Shown piece after piece: positions 33,475-41,745 of a stretch of DNA of 64,000 nucleotides. A program made the translations under genes and the position numbers. Position 1 is the first letter of the stretch; every line of letters begins with the position of its first letter. The notes below the pieces were generated by a model. That model had not been told where the DNA came from. It worked only from the letters and a program-made list of their open reading frames with translations, and searched no databases. Source of the DNA: HTCC5015 sp051747425 (GTDB taxonomy: Bacteria > Pseudomonadota > Gammaproteobacteria > HTCC5015); NCBI GenBank assembly GCA_051747425.1, contig JBNJGD010000006.1:83479-147478 (forward strand), read 5' to 3'.

Positions 33475-35930
33475 TAAACGGACAAGGCTCTTTCTATGGT
33501 TTCAAGCAGGCGGTTTTTATCGAATTCTTCGCCCTTGTCGACAATCTCTGCCGCACGCGTTTCCAGCTCGTTCCGCTCTTCGGAACTCAGCTGTCTGGAT
33601 GTCACGATCACTACCGGAAGATTGAACAGTCTTTTGTCCAAACGCAAGTGGCGGAGAACCGCCAGGCCATCCATCCCCGGCAAGATCAGATCGAGGAAGA
33701 CCAAATCGGGCACCTCGCTCTCTATCAGCTGCAGTGCGGACTCGCCATTGTCGGCATAGTGAATCTGCGCCACCCGGTCTTCCAGGGCCAGTCGGTATAG
33801 CTCGCGAGCCTCGCGGCTGTTGTCCACCACCAGCAATGTCATGTTCTGAATGTCGGGGCGACTCAACACCCGGCCGACGGCTGCCAGCAACTGTTCGGGG
33901 GCCAGGGGTTTGGCCAGGGCATCGACCGCGCCGAGTACCGCCGCCTGGCGCTTTTCGGCAATAATGCTGAGTACCACCACCGGAATCCGGTTGAGTTCAT
34001 CATCGTCCTTGAGTGCTCGCAGGGTCTCCCAACCATTCATCCCCGGCATCATAATATCGAGTGTAATCAGATCCGGCCGCTCAAGCCGGGCCACCTTCAG
34101 GCCCTGGCTGCCCGAGTCGGCAAACAGCACGCTGGCGCCGGCCTCCCTGAGTACATCGGCGGTCAACTCACGGGCTTCGTCATCGTCGTCGATAATCAGC
34201 ACCTTGCGGCCATTGATATCGACGCCGGCGGTTTGTCTGGGTACAGGGGAAGTGGAAGCGACCTCGCCAGCTTCCGCGCTGTCAACGCCCGCGCGATCCA
34301 GAGGCAGCCAGACGGTAAAAGTACTGCCCTGCCCCTCCCGGCTGTCCAGGCCCATTCGTCCCTCGAGCATCTCGACAATGGATTTGGTAATCGCCAGGCC
34401 AAGCCCGGTGCCGCCGTATTTGCGCGTGGTGCCGGCGTCGGCCTGGCGGAAGGGTTCAAAGACGGTATCCAGCTTGTCGGCGGGAATGCCGATGCCGGTA
34501 TCCATGACATCGATGCGCGCCTCCGCGCCATCGCGGCTGAGCTTCAAGGTCACTCCCCCGCGCTCGGTAAACTTGAGCGCATTGCCCACCAGGTTGATCA
34601 GCACCTGACGCAATTTGTCGCTGTCGGTTTCCACCAGTGGCAAACGGTCGACAATATCCACCTTCAAGTCCACATGGCGGGCCTCGGCCTGGGATTGCAG
34701 CAGTTCGCTGGTTTCCTTGACCACTTCCTGCACGCTCGACGGGCGCCAATCGATTTCCAGGCGCCCCGCCTCGATTTTCGACAAATCGAGGATATCGTTA
34801 ATCAAGCCGAGCAAATGCCGCCCGTTGCGGTGAATTTTCTCAACGAAGTCGAGATCTTTCTCCACCAGTGAGTGGTTGCGGTTTTTCATCAACACGGAGG
34901 AAAAGCCGATCACCGAATTGAGCGGCGTACGCAGTTCGTGGCTCATATTGGCGACAAACTCGCTGCGCAGACGATCGGCCTCCAGCAGTTCCTGGTTGGC
35001 CTGCTCCAGCTTGAGGGCCTGGCGCTGAACCATCTTGTAAGTCATGGCGTTGTTGAGACTACCGCCCAGGGCATCGACCACGCTTTGAATCTGTATTCTG
35101 AGTCTCGTATCCAGGGGCTCCAGATAAGCCATCAAAAGGACACCCAGGCTCTTGCCCTGAAACTGAATGGGTGCCGCCACCACCGTGTTGGCATCGATTC
35201 GCGAAACGCCCAGGTTGAGCGTGGGCAGTCGCAGTCCCTGACCGGCCTCGAACACGACCCACTCGCCCCGGCGCAAGGCCTCGGCGGGCAGACCCTGACC
35301 ATCGCCCCCGCCCAGTTTGGCCATGGCCGCGCGATCAATGCCGCGGTCGGCAGCCAGGTTCAGGCCGCCCTCGTCGTGGAGATAAAACTGGCCCAGCAGT
35401 GCCCCGGTCTGCTCCTCGAGAAACCGCAAACCGCAGCGGGCAATCTGCTGGGTATCGACGCTGTTAAGCTGACTAAGAAACCGGCCAAAGGATTCCTGTC
35501 TGGCCTGTTCGCCGCTCAGCTGCTGGTTTTGCAATTCGAGTTGTTGCCGGCTTTCCTCAAGCTGTAGCTGTTTCTCCTCCAGCGACTCTACAGAGCTCTG
35601 GATCTTGTCGACCATGGCGTTGACGGCACCGGCCACGGCCCCCACGGAATCGCGTCCCTCGTCCGAGGAGCGCACCAGATAATTGCCGCGGCCGATGTGG
35701 CCGGCCACCTCGGCCAGCGCCTCCAGTCGACGATTGAGACGCCGGATCAACAGCATGCCAATCAGCAGGATAATGGCGGCAAAGAAAATCGTGGAGCCCT
35801 CGATGATATAGCCCTCCACCTCAAGCAGGTAGGGAGCCGCCGCGCCGAGGCAGATGACCAGAAGGAGCGTTAACAGCACCCAGGTCAGGGGGCGCATGCG
35901 AAATTGTGAGCGATTTCTGAAATCGAACAT
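33474..35930 (-). CDS. Hybrid histidine kinase (TM-HAMP-GAF-HisKA-HATPase-REC-REC)
   Basis: 818 residues. Two membrane helices (about 16-36 and 46-65) with only a very short periplasmic loop, HAMP, coiled coil, GAF (about 155-300), HisKA with phospho-histidine in MSHELRTPLNS (about 330), HATPase (NLVGNALKF; DTGIGIP; GGTGLGLAI), and two receivers with aspartates in ITLDIMMPGMNG and VFLDLILPGMDG. No Hpt domain. The short loop and GAF suggest an internal signal. ATG at 35930 overlaps the stop of the upstream receiver gene. Confidence 0.94.
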   Translation of the reverse strand: MFDFRNRSQFRMRPLTWVLLTLLLVICLGAAAPYLLEVEGYIIEGSTIFFAAIILLIGMLLIRRLNRRLEALAEVAGHIGRGNYLVRSSDEGRDSVGAVAGAVNAMVDKIQSSVESLEEKQLQLEESRQQLELQNQQLSGEQARQESFGRFLSQLNSVDTQQIARCGLRFLEEQTGALLGQFYLHDEGGLNLAADRGIDRAAMAKLGGGDGQGLPAEALRRGEWVVFEAGQGLRLPTLNLGVSRIDANTVVAAPIQFQGKSLGVLLMAYLEPLDTRLRIQIQSVVDALGGSLNNAMTYKMVQRQALKLEQANQELLEADRLRSEFVANMSHELRTPLNSVIGFSSVLMKNRNHSLVEKDLDFVEKIHRNGRHLLGLINDILDLSKIEAGRLEIDWRPSSVQEVVKETSELLQSQAEARHVDLKVDIVDRLPLVETDSDKLRQVLINLVGNALKFTERGGVTLKLSRDGAEARIDVMDTGIGIPADKLDTVFEPFRQADAGTTRKYGGTGLGLAITKSIVEMLEGRMGLDSREGQGSTFTVWLPLDRAGVDSAEAGEVASTSPVPRQTAGVDINGRKVLIIDDDDEARELTADVLREAGASVLFADSGSQGLKVARLERPDLITLDIMMPGMNGWETLRALKDDDELNRIPVVVLSIIAEKRQAAVLGAVDALAKPLAPEQLLAAVGRVLSRPDIQNMTLLVVDNSREARELYRLALEDRVAQIHYADNGESALQLIESEVPDLVFLDLILPGMDGLAVLRHLRLDKRLFNLPVVIVTSRQLSSEERNELETRAAEIVDKGEEFDKNRLLETIERALSV

Positions 35931-36301
35931 CAACGGGAATCCAGTTGGGCGTGAATCACTTTGATTACATCCGCTTCATCGAGAATCGGCTTGCTGATGT
36001 AGTCATCAAAGCCCTTGTCGATAAAGCGTTCGCGGTCGCCTTTCATGGCGTGGGAAGTCAGGGCAATTGCGGGGACAGAGCGATAATCGCTGAGCTGGCG
36101 AATTTTTTTGAGCAGCTCGACGCCGTCCATTTCGGGCAGGGAGATATCAAAAAGGAACAAATCAAAGCGCGGCCCCTGCTCGATCCGCTCGAGGGCCTCG
36201 CGCCCATCGGCGGCCAGCGACAAGTCGAAGTGCTCGCCGAGCATGGCCTCCATCAAATCGCGATTGTCGGCATTGTCCTCGACCAGCAGTAGTCGTGGCA
36301 T
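35930..36301 (-). CDS. Single-domain response regulator (CheY/DivK-like)
   Basis: 123 residues, one receiver domain. Acidic pocket in LLLVEDNADNRD, phospho-aspartate in LFLFDISLPEMDG, switch residues T and K in AIALTSHAM and YISKPI. First gene of the kinase operon; with no output domain it probably relays phosphate or binds partners. Confidence 0.95.
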   Translation of the reverse strand: MPRLLLVEDNADNRDLMEAMLGEHFDLSLAADGREALERIEQGPRFDLFLFDISLPEMDGVELLKKIRQLSDYRSVPAIALTSHAMKGDRERFIDKGFDDYISKPILDEADVIKVIHAQLDSR

Positions 36302-36397
36302 CAGTTAATCCTCGTCAACACCACCACGCCCGGGGCGCGACGCGCGGGAGCGCCGAACGCGGAAAGCTCGCCCGATCTAGCGGTCGGAGCAGCGTGG

Positions 36398-36607
36398 TTA
36401 TGAATTTTTTACAACATTTTGCGCCAGGCGGCCCTTGGGCCCCTCGGCGAGTTCAAAGGTCACACTGTCGCCTTCGCCCAGCGTTTTGAAACCTTCTCCC
36501 TCGATGGCACTGTAATGAACGAAAACATCGTCACCGCCCTCTTGCGGGACGATAAAGCCAAAGCCTTTGGCGTTGTTAAACCACTTAACCGTTCCAGCTG
36601 TCGCCAT
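36398..36607 (-). CDS. Cold-shock domain protein, CspA family
   Basis: 69 residues, one OB-fold. RNA-binding motifs RNP1 KGFGFI and RNP2 VFVHY are intact. An RNA chaperone. A GGGG ribosome site precedes the ATG at 36607, and a good promoter lies at 36675-36703 giving about a 60-base leader. No clear hairpin terminator before the receiver gene, so readthrough is possible. Confidence 0.96.
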   Translation of the reverse strand: MATAGTVKWFNNAKGFGFIVPQEGGDDVFVHYSAIEGEGFKTLGEGDSVTFELAEGPKGRLAQNVVKNS

Positions 36608-36674
36608 GGATTACCCCTGTATTCTTTTCAGTAGCCTGTCATACACCCGGCCCTCTCGCCCGGTGCACTGACTC

Positions 36675-36703
36675 AATATAGCGCGGGTATACGCCATGGA
36701 CAA
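36675..36703 (-). promoter_or_regulatory. Sigma-70 promoter for the cold-shock gene
   Basis: On the minus strand TTGTCC (36698-36703) and TATATT (36675-36680) are separated by exactly 17 bases, about 68 bases before the ATG. Confidence 0.6.
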
Positions 36704-36733
36704 GAATCGATGACAAGTATGTACAAGTGTGCA

Positions 36734-37462
36734 CTAATCCAGGGTCATGCCTCCATCCAGCCCCTCGAGACGATCCTGGCGCTGTCGCCAGTCGGGCAGA
36801 AAGCGCTCCATCAGCTGATAAAAGGCCGGGCCGTGGTGAAACTCGCGCAGGTGACAGAGCTCGTGGACCAGCACCAGATCCCGGCACTCGGGGGCATGGC
36901 GCATCAGCTCCAGGTTCAGGGTGACACTGCCGCGCAGGGAGCAGCTGCCCCAACGGCTTTTCATTCGCCGAATCTTGAGCTGCGGCCGCGCCGCGCCCAG
37001 GCTCGGCGACATGACCGACCACCAGCGCTCGAGCAGGTCTTCGAAGACCACACGGGCGCGCTGTCGGTGCCAGTCGTAGAGCACCTTCTCTACCCGCGAC
37101 GGGTCGCCGGGCTCCAGGCAATAGAGATGTAAGTGCGCTCCGTCGCGCTCCACGCGCTGCGGACTGCCGGCGTGGAGATAGAGCGTGTGGGGCTGGCCCT
37201 CTACATAGTGGCGGCTGCCGTTTTCGTAGCGCGCCCCCAGTTGCGGCCCCTGCTCCGGGCAACGGGCCAGACGCTCCAGAATCCAGTCGCCGCACTGACG
37301 AATGTAATCCTCGCCCCGGCGCTCGCTGGCACGCAGGGGCATGCGCAACTCGACCCGCCGGTCGGGAAAGACATAGACACCCAGAGACTTGCGCCGGGTC
37401 CGGCGCAGACGATAGTGGATAAGCTGTCCGCGATGGGCAAACTGGCGGGCACTGTCACTCAT
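36734..37462 (-). CDS. YgjP-like M48-type metallopeptidase (DUF45)
   Basis: 242 residues. The zinc motif HELCH lies in VLVHELCHLREFHHGPAFY, with a further histidine pair; RRMKSRWGSCSLRG is the second family signature. Substrates are unknown. ATG at 37462 is chosen because an upstream GTG (37483) lies inside the fadH terminator. Confidence 0.88.
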   Translation of the reverse strand: MSDSARQFAHRGQLIHYRLRRTRRKSLGVYVFPDRRVELRMPLRASERRGEDYIRQCGDWILERLARCPEQGPQLGARYENGSRHYVEGQPHTLYLHAGSPQRVERDGAHLHLYCLEPGDPSRVEKVLYDWHRQRARVVFEDLLERWWSVMSPSLGAARPQLKIRRMKSRWGSCSLRGSVTLNLELMRHAPECRDLVLVHELCHLREFHHGPAFYQLMERFLPDWRQRQDRLEGLDGGMTLD

Positions 37463-37470
37463 GGCGATAG

Positions 37471-37497
37471 AAAAAAGGCGCACCCCCTGGGTGCGCC
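37471..37497 (-). terminator. Intrinsic terminator after fadH
   Basis: Perfect 9-base-pair stem ggcgcaccc (37477-37485) and gggtgcgcc (37489-37497) with a 3-base loop, followed on the minus strand by six T residues (37471-37476). Confidence 0.9.
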
Positions 37498-37525
37498 GAC
37501 AAGTTGACCCATTCGAGAGCGGGGA

Positions 37526-39556
37526 TCAGATGGCAATGCCTACCTCGAAGCCCTCGCGAATGGCCCGCTTGGCATCCAACTCACCCGCCAGTCGCGAACC
37601 GCCGATCAGGTGCGTGGGCAGACCGGCGGCCTCCAGCTCTTCCTGAAGGTCGCGGCGCGACAACTGACCGGCACAGAGTACCACTGTGTCGCACTCGACC
37701 AGGCGCTTCTCCTCGCCATCCTTGAGACTGATGTGCAGACCCTTGTCGTCGATCTTTTCGTAGGAGGCGCCGGTGACCATCTCGACATTTTTCATGCGCA
37801 GGGCCGAGCGGTGAACCCAGCCGGTGGTCTTGCCCAGGCCCTTGCCCATCTTGGTTTCCTTGCGCTGAAGCATCACCACCTGGCGCGGCGGCGCTTCGGG
37901 TTCGGGCTTTTTCAGGGCACCGCGGTGGCTGTAACTGGTGTCGACGCCCCACTCCTCGTTGAATTTCCCGATGTCGAGGCTCGGTGGCGTGCCGTCGTGG
38001 ACCAGCAACTCGGCGACATCGAAGCCAATACCGCCGGCGCCTACGATGGCGACTTTCTTGCCAACGGGCTTCTGGTGCACCACCACATCAATGTAGGAAA
38101 GCACTTTGGGGTGATCGACGCCGTCGATTTTGGGCACCCGGGGAATGATACCGGTGGCCAGTACCACCTCGTCAAAGCCGGCCTCGGTCAACTCCGCGGC
38201 ACTGACTTTTTTGCCCAGTGCCAGCTTCACTCCGGTGTTCTTCAACTTGTTGTCAAAGTAGCGCAGGGTCTCGTAGAACTCTTCCTTGCCGGGGATCTTC
38301 TTGGCGATATTAAACTGCCCGCCAATTTGGTCGTCGGCGTCAAACAGGGTCACATCATGGCCCCGCTCGGCCAGCACGGTAGAGGCGGAGAGGCCCGCCG
38401 GACCGGCACCGACTACGGCCACGCGCTTGGCGCTGGTGGTCGGTTCAATATTGAGCTCGGTCTCGTAGCAAGCGCGCGGATTGACCAGGCAAGTGGCTCG
38501 CTGGGCCTGAAAGATGTGGTCCAGGCAGGCCTGGTTACAACCGATACAGGTATTGATTTCCTCGGCGCGGCCCTCGGCGGCCTTGTTGACGAAATCCGGA
38601 TCGGCCAGAAATGGACGGGCCATGGAAATCATGTCGGCATCGCCACGGGACAAGATATCCTCGGCGGTCTGGGGATCATTGATGCGGTTGGTGGTCACCA
38701 GGGGCACATCGACATGTTCCTTCATACGCCCGGTAATCCAGGTGAAGGCGCCACGGGGAACCGAAGTCACGATGGTGGGGACCCGGGCCTCGTGCCAGCC
38801 AATACCGGTATTGATAATGGTGGCACCGGCGGCCTCAATGGCCTTGCCCAGAGTAACCACCTCTTCCCAGGTGTGGCCATCCTTGATCAGATCGAGCATC
38901 GACAGGCGATAAATGATGATGAAATCGTCACCGGCGGCCTCGCGCACGGCGCGAACCACTTCCACCGGCAGACGCATGCGGTTTTCAAAAGGGCCACCCC
39001 ACTCATCGCGGCGCTTGTTGGTGTGGGTGACCAGAAACTGGTTGAGGAAATAGCCCTCGGAACCCATGATCTCGACACCGTCGTAGCCGGCTCGCTTGGC
39101 CAGCTTGGCACTGTTTGCGTAGTCGCGAATGGTGCGGCGAATGCCGCGGCCACTGATCTCGCGGGGCTTGAACATGGAAATCGGCGATTTGATCGCCGAG
39201 GCCGACACACACAGGGGGCTGTAGCCGTAGCGACCGGCGTGCAGGAGCTGAAGACAGATCTTGCCGCCCTCCTGGTGTACTCCGTCGGTGACCTGCTCGT
39301 GACGCCCCACTTCCCAGGGCATGCTCAGCTTGCTGCCGAAGGGCGCCAGCCAGCCCTCGATATTGGGAGCAAAGCCACCGGTGACCATCAGGCCGGCGCC
39401 GCCGCGGGCGCGCTCGGCAAAGTAGGCCGCCAGCTTGGGGAAGTCTTTCTTGCGATCCTCCAGGCCCGTGTGCATAGAGCCCATCAGGACGCGATTGCGA
39501 AGGGTGGTAAAGCCGAGATCTAACGGCTCGAGCATATGCGGATACGGTTTGGACAT
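37526..39556 (-). CDS. fadH: 2,4-dienoyl-CoA reductase (NADPH)
   Basis: 676 residues. Reduces 2,4-dienoyl-CoA during beta-oxidation of unsaturated fatty acids. Old-yellow-enzyme barrel (about 1-340), a 4Fe-4S cysteine cluster C-x2-C-x3-C-x11-C in CIGCNQACLDH...ATC, then FAD (VAVVGAGPAGLSAS) and NADPH (VAIVGAGGIGFDVAE) domains. ATG at 39556 follows GAGGAG. Single-gene transcript with its own terminator. Confidence 0.95.
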   Translation of the reverse strand: MSKPYPHMLEPLDLGFTTLRNRVLMGSMHTGLEDRKKDFPKLAAYFAERARGGAGLMVTGGFAPNIEGWLAPFGSKLSMPWEVGRHEQVTDGVHQEGGKICLQLLHAGRYGYSPLCVSASAIKSPISMFKPREISGRGIRRTIRDYANSAKLAKRAGYDGVEIMGSEGYFLNQFLVTHTNKRRDEWGGPFENRMRLPVEVVRAVREAAGDDFIIIYRLSMLDLIKDGHTWEEVVTLGKAIEAAGATIINTGIGWHEARVPTIVTSVPRGAFTWITGRMKEHVDVPLVTTNRINDPQTAEDILSRGDADMISMARPFLADPDFVNKAAEGRAEEINTCIGCNQACLDHIFQAQRATCLVNPRACYETELNIEPTTSAKRVAVVGAGPAGLSASTVLAERGHDVTLFDADDQIGGQFNIAKKIPGKEEFYETLRYFDNKLKNTGVKLALGKKVSAAELTEAGFDEVVLATGIIPRVPKIDGVDHPKVLSYIDVVVHQKPVGKKVAIVGAGGIGFDVAELLVHDGTPPSLDIGKFNEEWGVDTSYSHRGALKKPEPEAPPRQVVMLQRKETKMGKGLGKTTGWVHRSALRMKNVEMVTGASYEKIDDKGLHISLKDGEEKRLVECDTVVLCAGQLSRRDLQEELEAAGLPTHLIGGSRLAGELDAKRAIREGFEVGIAI

Positions 39557-39670
39557 CTTTTTCTCCTCGCGGCCAGCTGTCGGGCAGTGACCTGTGTGGT
39601 GTCGCTTTGTATAAAGTGGCTTCATTGTAATGGGGAGGGACCACCACACAAGTGAATAATGGCTTTTTTG

Positions 39671-39688
39671 GGCGAGCGGACGCTCGCC
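39671..39688. repeat. Hairpin between fadH and tRNA-Leu
   Basis: ggcgagc (39671-39677) and gctcgcc (39682-39688) with a 4-base loop, flanked by T-runs at 39664-39669 and 39693-39698. It lies in the fadH leader on minus and upstream of the tRNA promoter on plus. Role not clear. Confidence 0.4.
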
Positions 39689-39711
39689 GGAATTTTTTGC
39701 GGTTCCGGGGG

Positions 39712-39739
39712 TTGTTGCGGCGAGCAAAACTCGTATAAT
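39712..39739 (+). promoter_or_regulatory. Promoter for tRNA-Leu(CAG)
   Basis: TTGTTG (39712-39717), 16-base spacer and consensus TATAAT (39734-39739), followed by the GC-rich cgcggctc. A GC-rich discriminator is typical of stringently controlled stable-RNA promoters. Confidence 0.65.
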
Positions 39740-39754
39740 TCGCGGCTCACCTGT

Positions 39755-39841
39755 GCGGAAGTGGCGGAATTGGTAGACGCGCTAGCTTCAGGTGCTAGTG
39801 GCCGCAAGGCCGTGGAGGTTCAAGTCCTCTCTTCCGCACCA
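39755..39841 (+). tRNA. tRNA-Leu (anticodon CAG)
   Basis: 87 bases including the encoded CCA. Acceptor arms gcggaag and cttccgc pair fully; the anticodon arm ctagc-TTCAGGT-gctag gives CAG; there is a long variable arm (tggccgcaaggccg) as in class II tRNAs; T-arm with GTTCAAG. Its last 22 bases overlap the convergent DUF1801 gene. Confidence 0.97.
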
Positions 39842-40266
39842 CTTTTTCCCTCTTCTGTTTTGTTCGAGCTCATCTCGACCGTCCGCTCGAGAAAGCGCTC
39901 CAGCGCGACCATATCGACGCCGCCGAGTCCCTTTAAATACAGACAGCACTGGCCCAGCTTGTGGCGACCAAGCTGTTTTGACAGCGCGCGGTCATCGACA
40001 AAACCGTGTGTGGAATAAATGACCCACAGTCGCCGCCGCCAGCCCAGGCCCAGCATAAACCAGCTGCCCCGGCTGCCGCTGCCGCGCCGGTAATCCAGGC
40101 GGCCAAAGCCCACCAGGTCGTCCCGCCACAGCTCGCCACCCACCCCAGTGACACGCTCCAGCATGGCCTGCAATTGACGCCACTCCCCCTGCTCTTCGGG
40201 ACTCATCGACGCCAACAGCTCCGACAACTGGCCCAGCGGGGCCGCGTATTGTTCCTCAATCGACAT
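39820..40266 (-). CDS. DUF1801 family protein
   Basis: 148 residues. The fold (YdhG/frataxin-like) is suggested by YRRGSGSRGSWFMLGL and LGRHKLGQCCLYLKGLGGVDMVALE. Function unknown. ATG at 40266. Its final codons and stop (39820-39822) are antisense to the 3' end of tRNA-Leu(CAG), so the C-terminal tail is constrained by the tRNA sequence. Confidence 0.8.
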   Translation of the reverse strand: MSIEEQYAAPLGQLSELLASMSPEEQGEWRQLQAMLERVTGVGGELWRDDLVGFGRLDYRRGSGSRGSWFMLGLGWRRRLWVIYSTHGFVDDRALSKQLGRHKLGQCCLYLKGLGGVDMVALERFLERTVEMSSNKTEEGKSGAEERT

Positions 40267-40327
40267 GTTCTGTCCGATCCGTTGTTCCAGCTGGCAACAC
40301 GGTAGCGGACAAATGCTTAAGTAAAAT

Positions 40328-40355
40328 GACAAAGCCCGCAGCAAAAGCTGCGGGC
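40328..40355 (-). terminator. Intrinsic terminator after purA
   Basis: Perfect 9-base-pair stem gcccgcagc (40334-40342) and gctgcgggc (40347-40355) with an AAAA loop; on the minus strand followed by TTTGTCATTTT. Confidence 0.75.
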
Positions 40356-40379
40356 CCTTGAAGAAACGAAAAAAACAGT

Positions 40380-41680
40380 TCAGGCGTCGTAGGGGTGGCG
40401 CAGGATGATGGTCTCGGTGCGATCGGGACCCGTCGAAATGATATCCACCGGTGTTTCCACCACTTCCTCGATGCGTTGCAGGTAGCGGCGAGCGGCCTCG
40501 GGCAAATCCTCGAGGCGCTTGGCACCCACCGTGGACTCCTGCCAACCCGGCATTTCCTCGTAGACCGGCTCGCAGCGCTCGTAGGCATCGGCGCCAATGG
40601 GCGGCACCGAGACCGACTCGCCATCGATACGATATCCGGTGCAGACCTGGATGGTATCGAGACCATCGAGCACATCCAGCTTGGTCACACACAGGCCGGA
40701 AACGCTGTTGATCTGTATCGAGCGACGCAGAGCCACGGCGTCAAACCAGCCACAGCGACGGGCGCGACCGGTGGTGGCGCCAAACTCGTGGCCCTTGGTG
40801 GCCAGGTGGTCGCCCATCTCATCAAACAGCTCGGTGGGGAAAGGCCCTGAGCCGACCCGCGTGGTGTAGGCCTTGGTAATGCCCAGTACATAATCGAGAT
40901 TGCAGGGACCGACACCGGTGCCGGTGCTGGCGCCGCCGGCAGTGGTATTGGAGCTGGTGACATAGGGATAGGTGCCGTGATCGATGTCCAGCAGTGTGCC
41001 CTGGGCACCCTCGAACATAATGTTGTCACCGTTGCGACGAATGGCGTCGAGACGGGCGGTAACATCGACGATCATCGGCGCCAGGCGCTCACCCTGGGCC
41101 AGCGCCTCTTCCAGCACCTGCTGGAAGTCGTAGCCCTCGGCCTTGAAGTAGTTCTTGAGGACAAAGTTGTGGTAATCGAGCACTTCGCCGAGCTTGGCGG
41201 CAAAGGCCTCGCGGTGCAGCAGATCCCCCACCCGCAGGCCGCGGCGGGACACCTTGTCCTCGTAGGCCGGGCCAATGCCGCGACCGGTAGTACCGATGGC
41301 CTTGTTGCCCCGGGCCAGTTCCCGGGCCTGATCCAGCCCCACATGAAAAGGCAGAATCAGCGGGCAGGCCTCGGAAAGGCNNNNNNNNNNCGCCCGGTGG
41401 CCGGAACACCGTTTTGCTCGAGTTCATCGACCTCTTTGAACAGGGCCTCCATGGAGAGCACCACGCCGTTGCCGATCAGGCACTGAACACTCTCGCGAAG
41501 AATGCCCGAGGGGATCAGGTGAAGTACGGTTTTTTCACCGTTGATCACCAGTGTATGGCCGGCGTTGTGCCCCCCCTGAAAACGGACCACAGCGGCGGCG
41601 CGGTCGGTCAGCAAGTCGACGATCTTGCCCTTGCCTTCATCACCCCACTGGGTGCCCAGGACGACTACATTTTTACCCAT
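40380..41680 (-). CDS. purA: Adenylosuccinate synthetase (interrupted by assembly gap)
   Basis: First dedicated step from IMP to AMP, using GTP and aspartate. N-terminal part 41391-41680 starts with GTQWGDEGKGKIVD and GGHNAGHTLV; C-terminal part 40380-41380 contains GTTGRGIGPAYEDK, FEGAQGTLLDIDHGTYPYVTSSN and GPDRTET. Ten N (41381-41390) separate them. The two parts are in different frames if ten bases are assumed, but comparison with E. coli PurA needs only about one or two residues there (five bases fits best). The gene is therefore probably intact and the N count a placeholder. Standard place after hflC/yjeT, with hisZ inserted. Confidence 0.95.
41381..41390. other. Assembly gap of ten N inside purA
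   Basis: Ten undetermined bases. Reading frames on the two sides disagree for a length of 10 and agree for 2, 5 or 8; 5 gives the best fit to the PurA family. Confidence 0.95.
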
Positions 41681-41707
41681 AGTATTTCTGTTCGCTCATT
41701 CGAAAGT

Positions 41708-41745
41708 GCCACCTCGGTGGCTTGAAGATGGGCCACCTCGTGGCC
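41708..41745. repeat. Two adjacent hairpins between hisZ and purA
   Basis: gccacc-tc-ggtggc (41708-41721) and ggccac-ctc-gtggcc (41731-41745), each perfect. The second touches the hisZ stop codon. The paired structures lie in the purA leader on the minus strand. Confidence 0.55.

Noticed and set aside
37610..39523. Open frame of about 637 codons antisense to fadH
   Set aside because: Mirror of the fadH reading frame; no recognisable motif and strongly biased composition.
39755..39841. tRNA-Leu(CAG) as an integration site for a mobile element
   Set aside because: No integrase gene or direct repeat of the tRNA 3' end was seen nearby; flanking genes are ordinary.
41357..41680. purA as a pseudogene with a frameshift
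   Set aside because: The frame change falls exactly at a run of ten N, so it reflects an unknown gap length.
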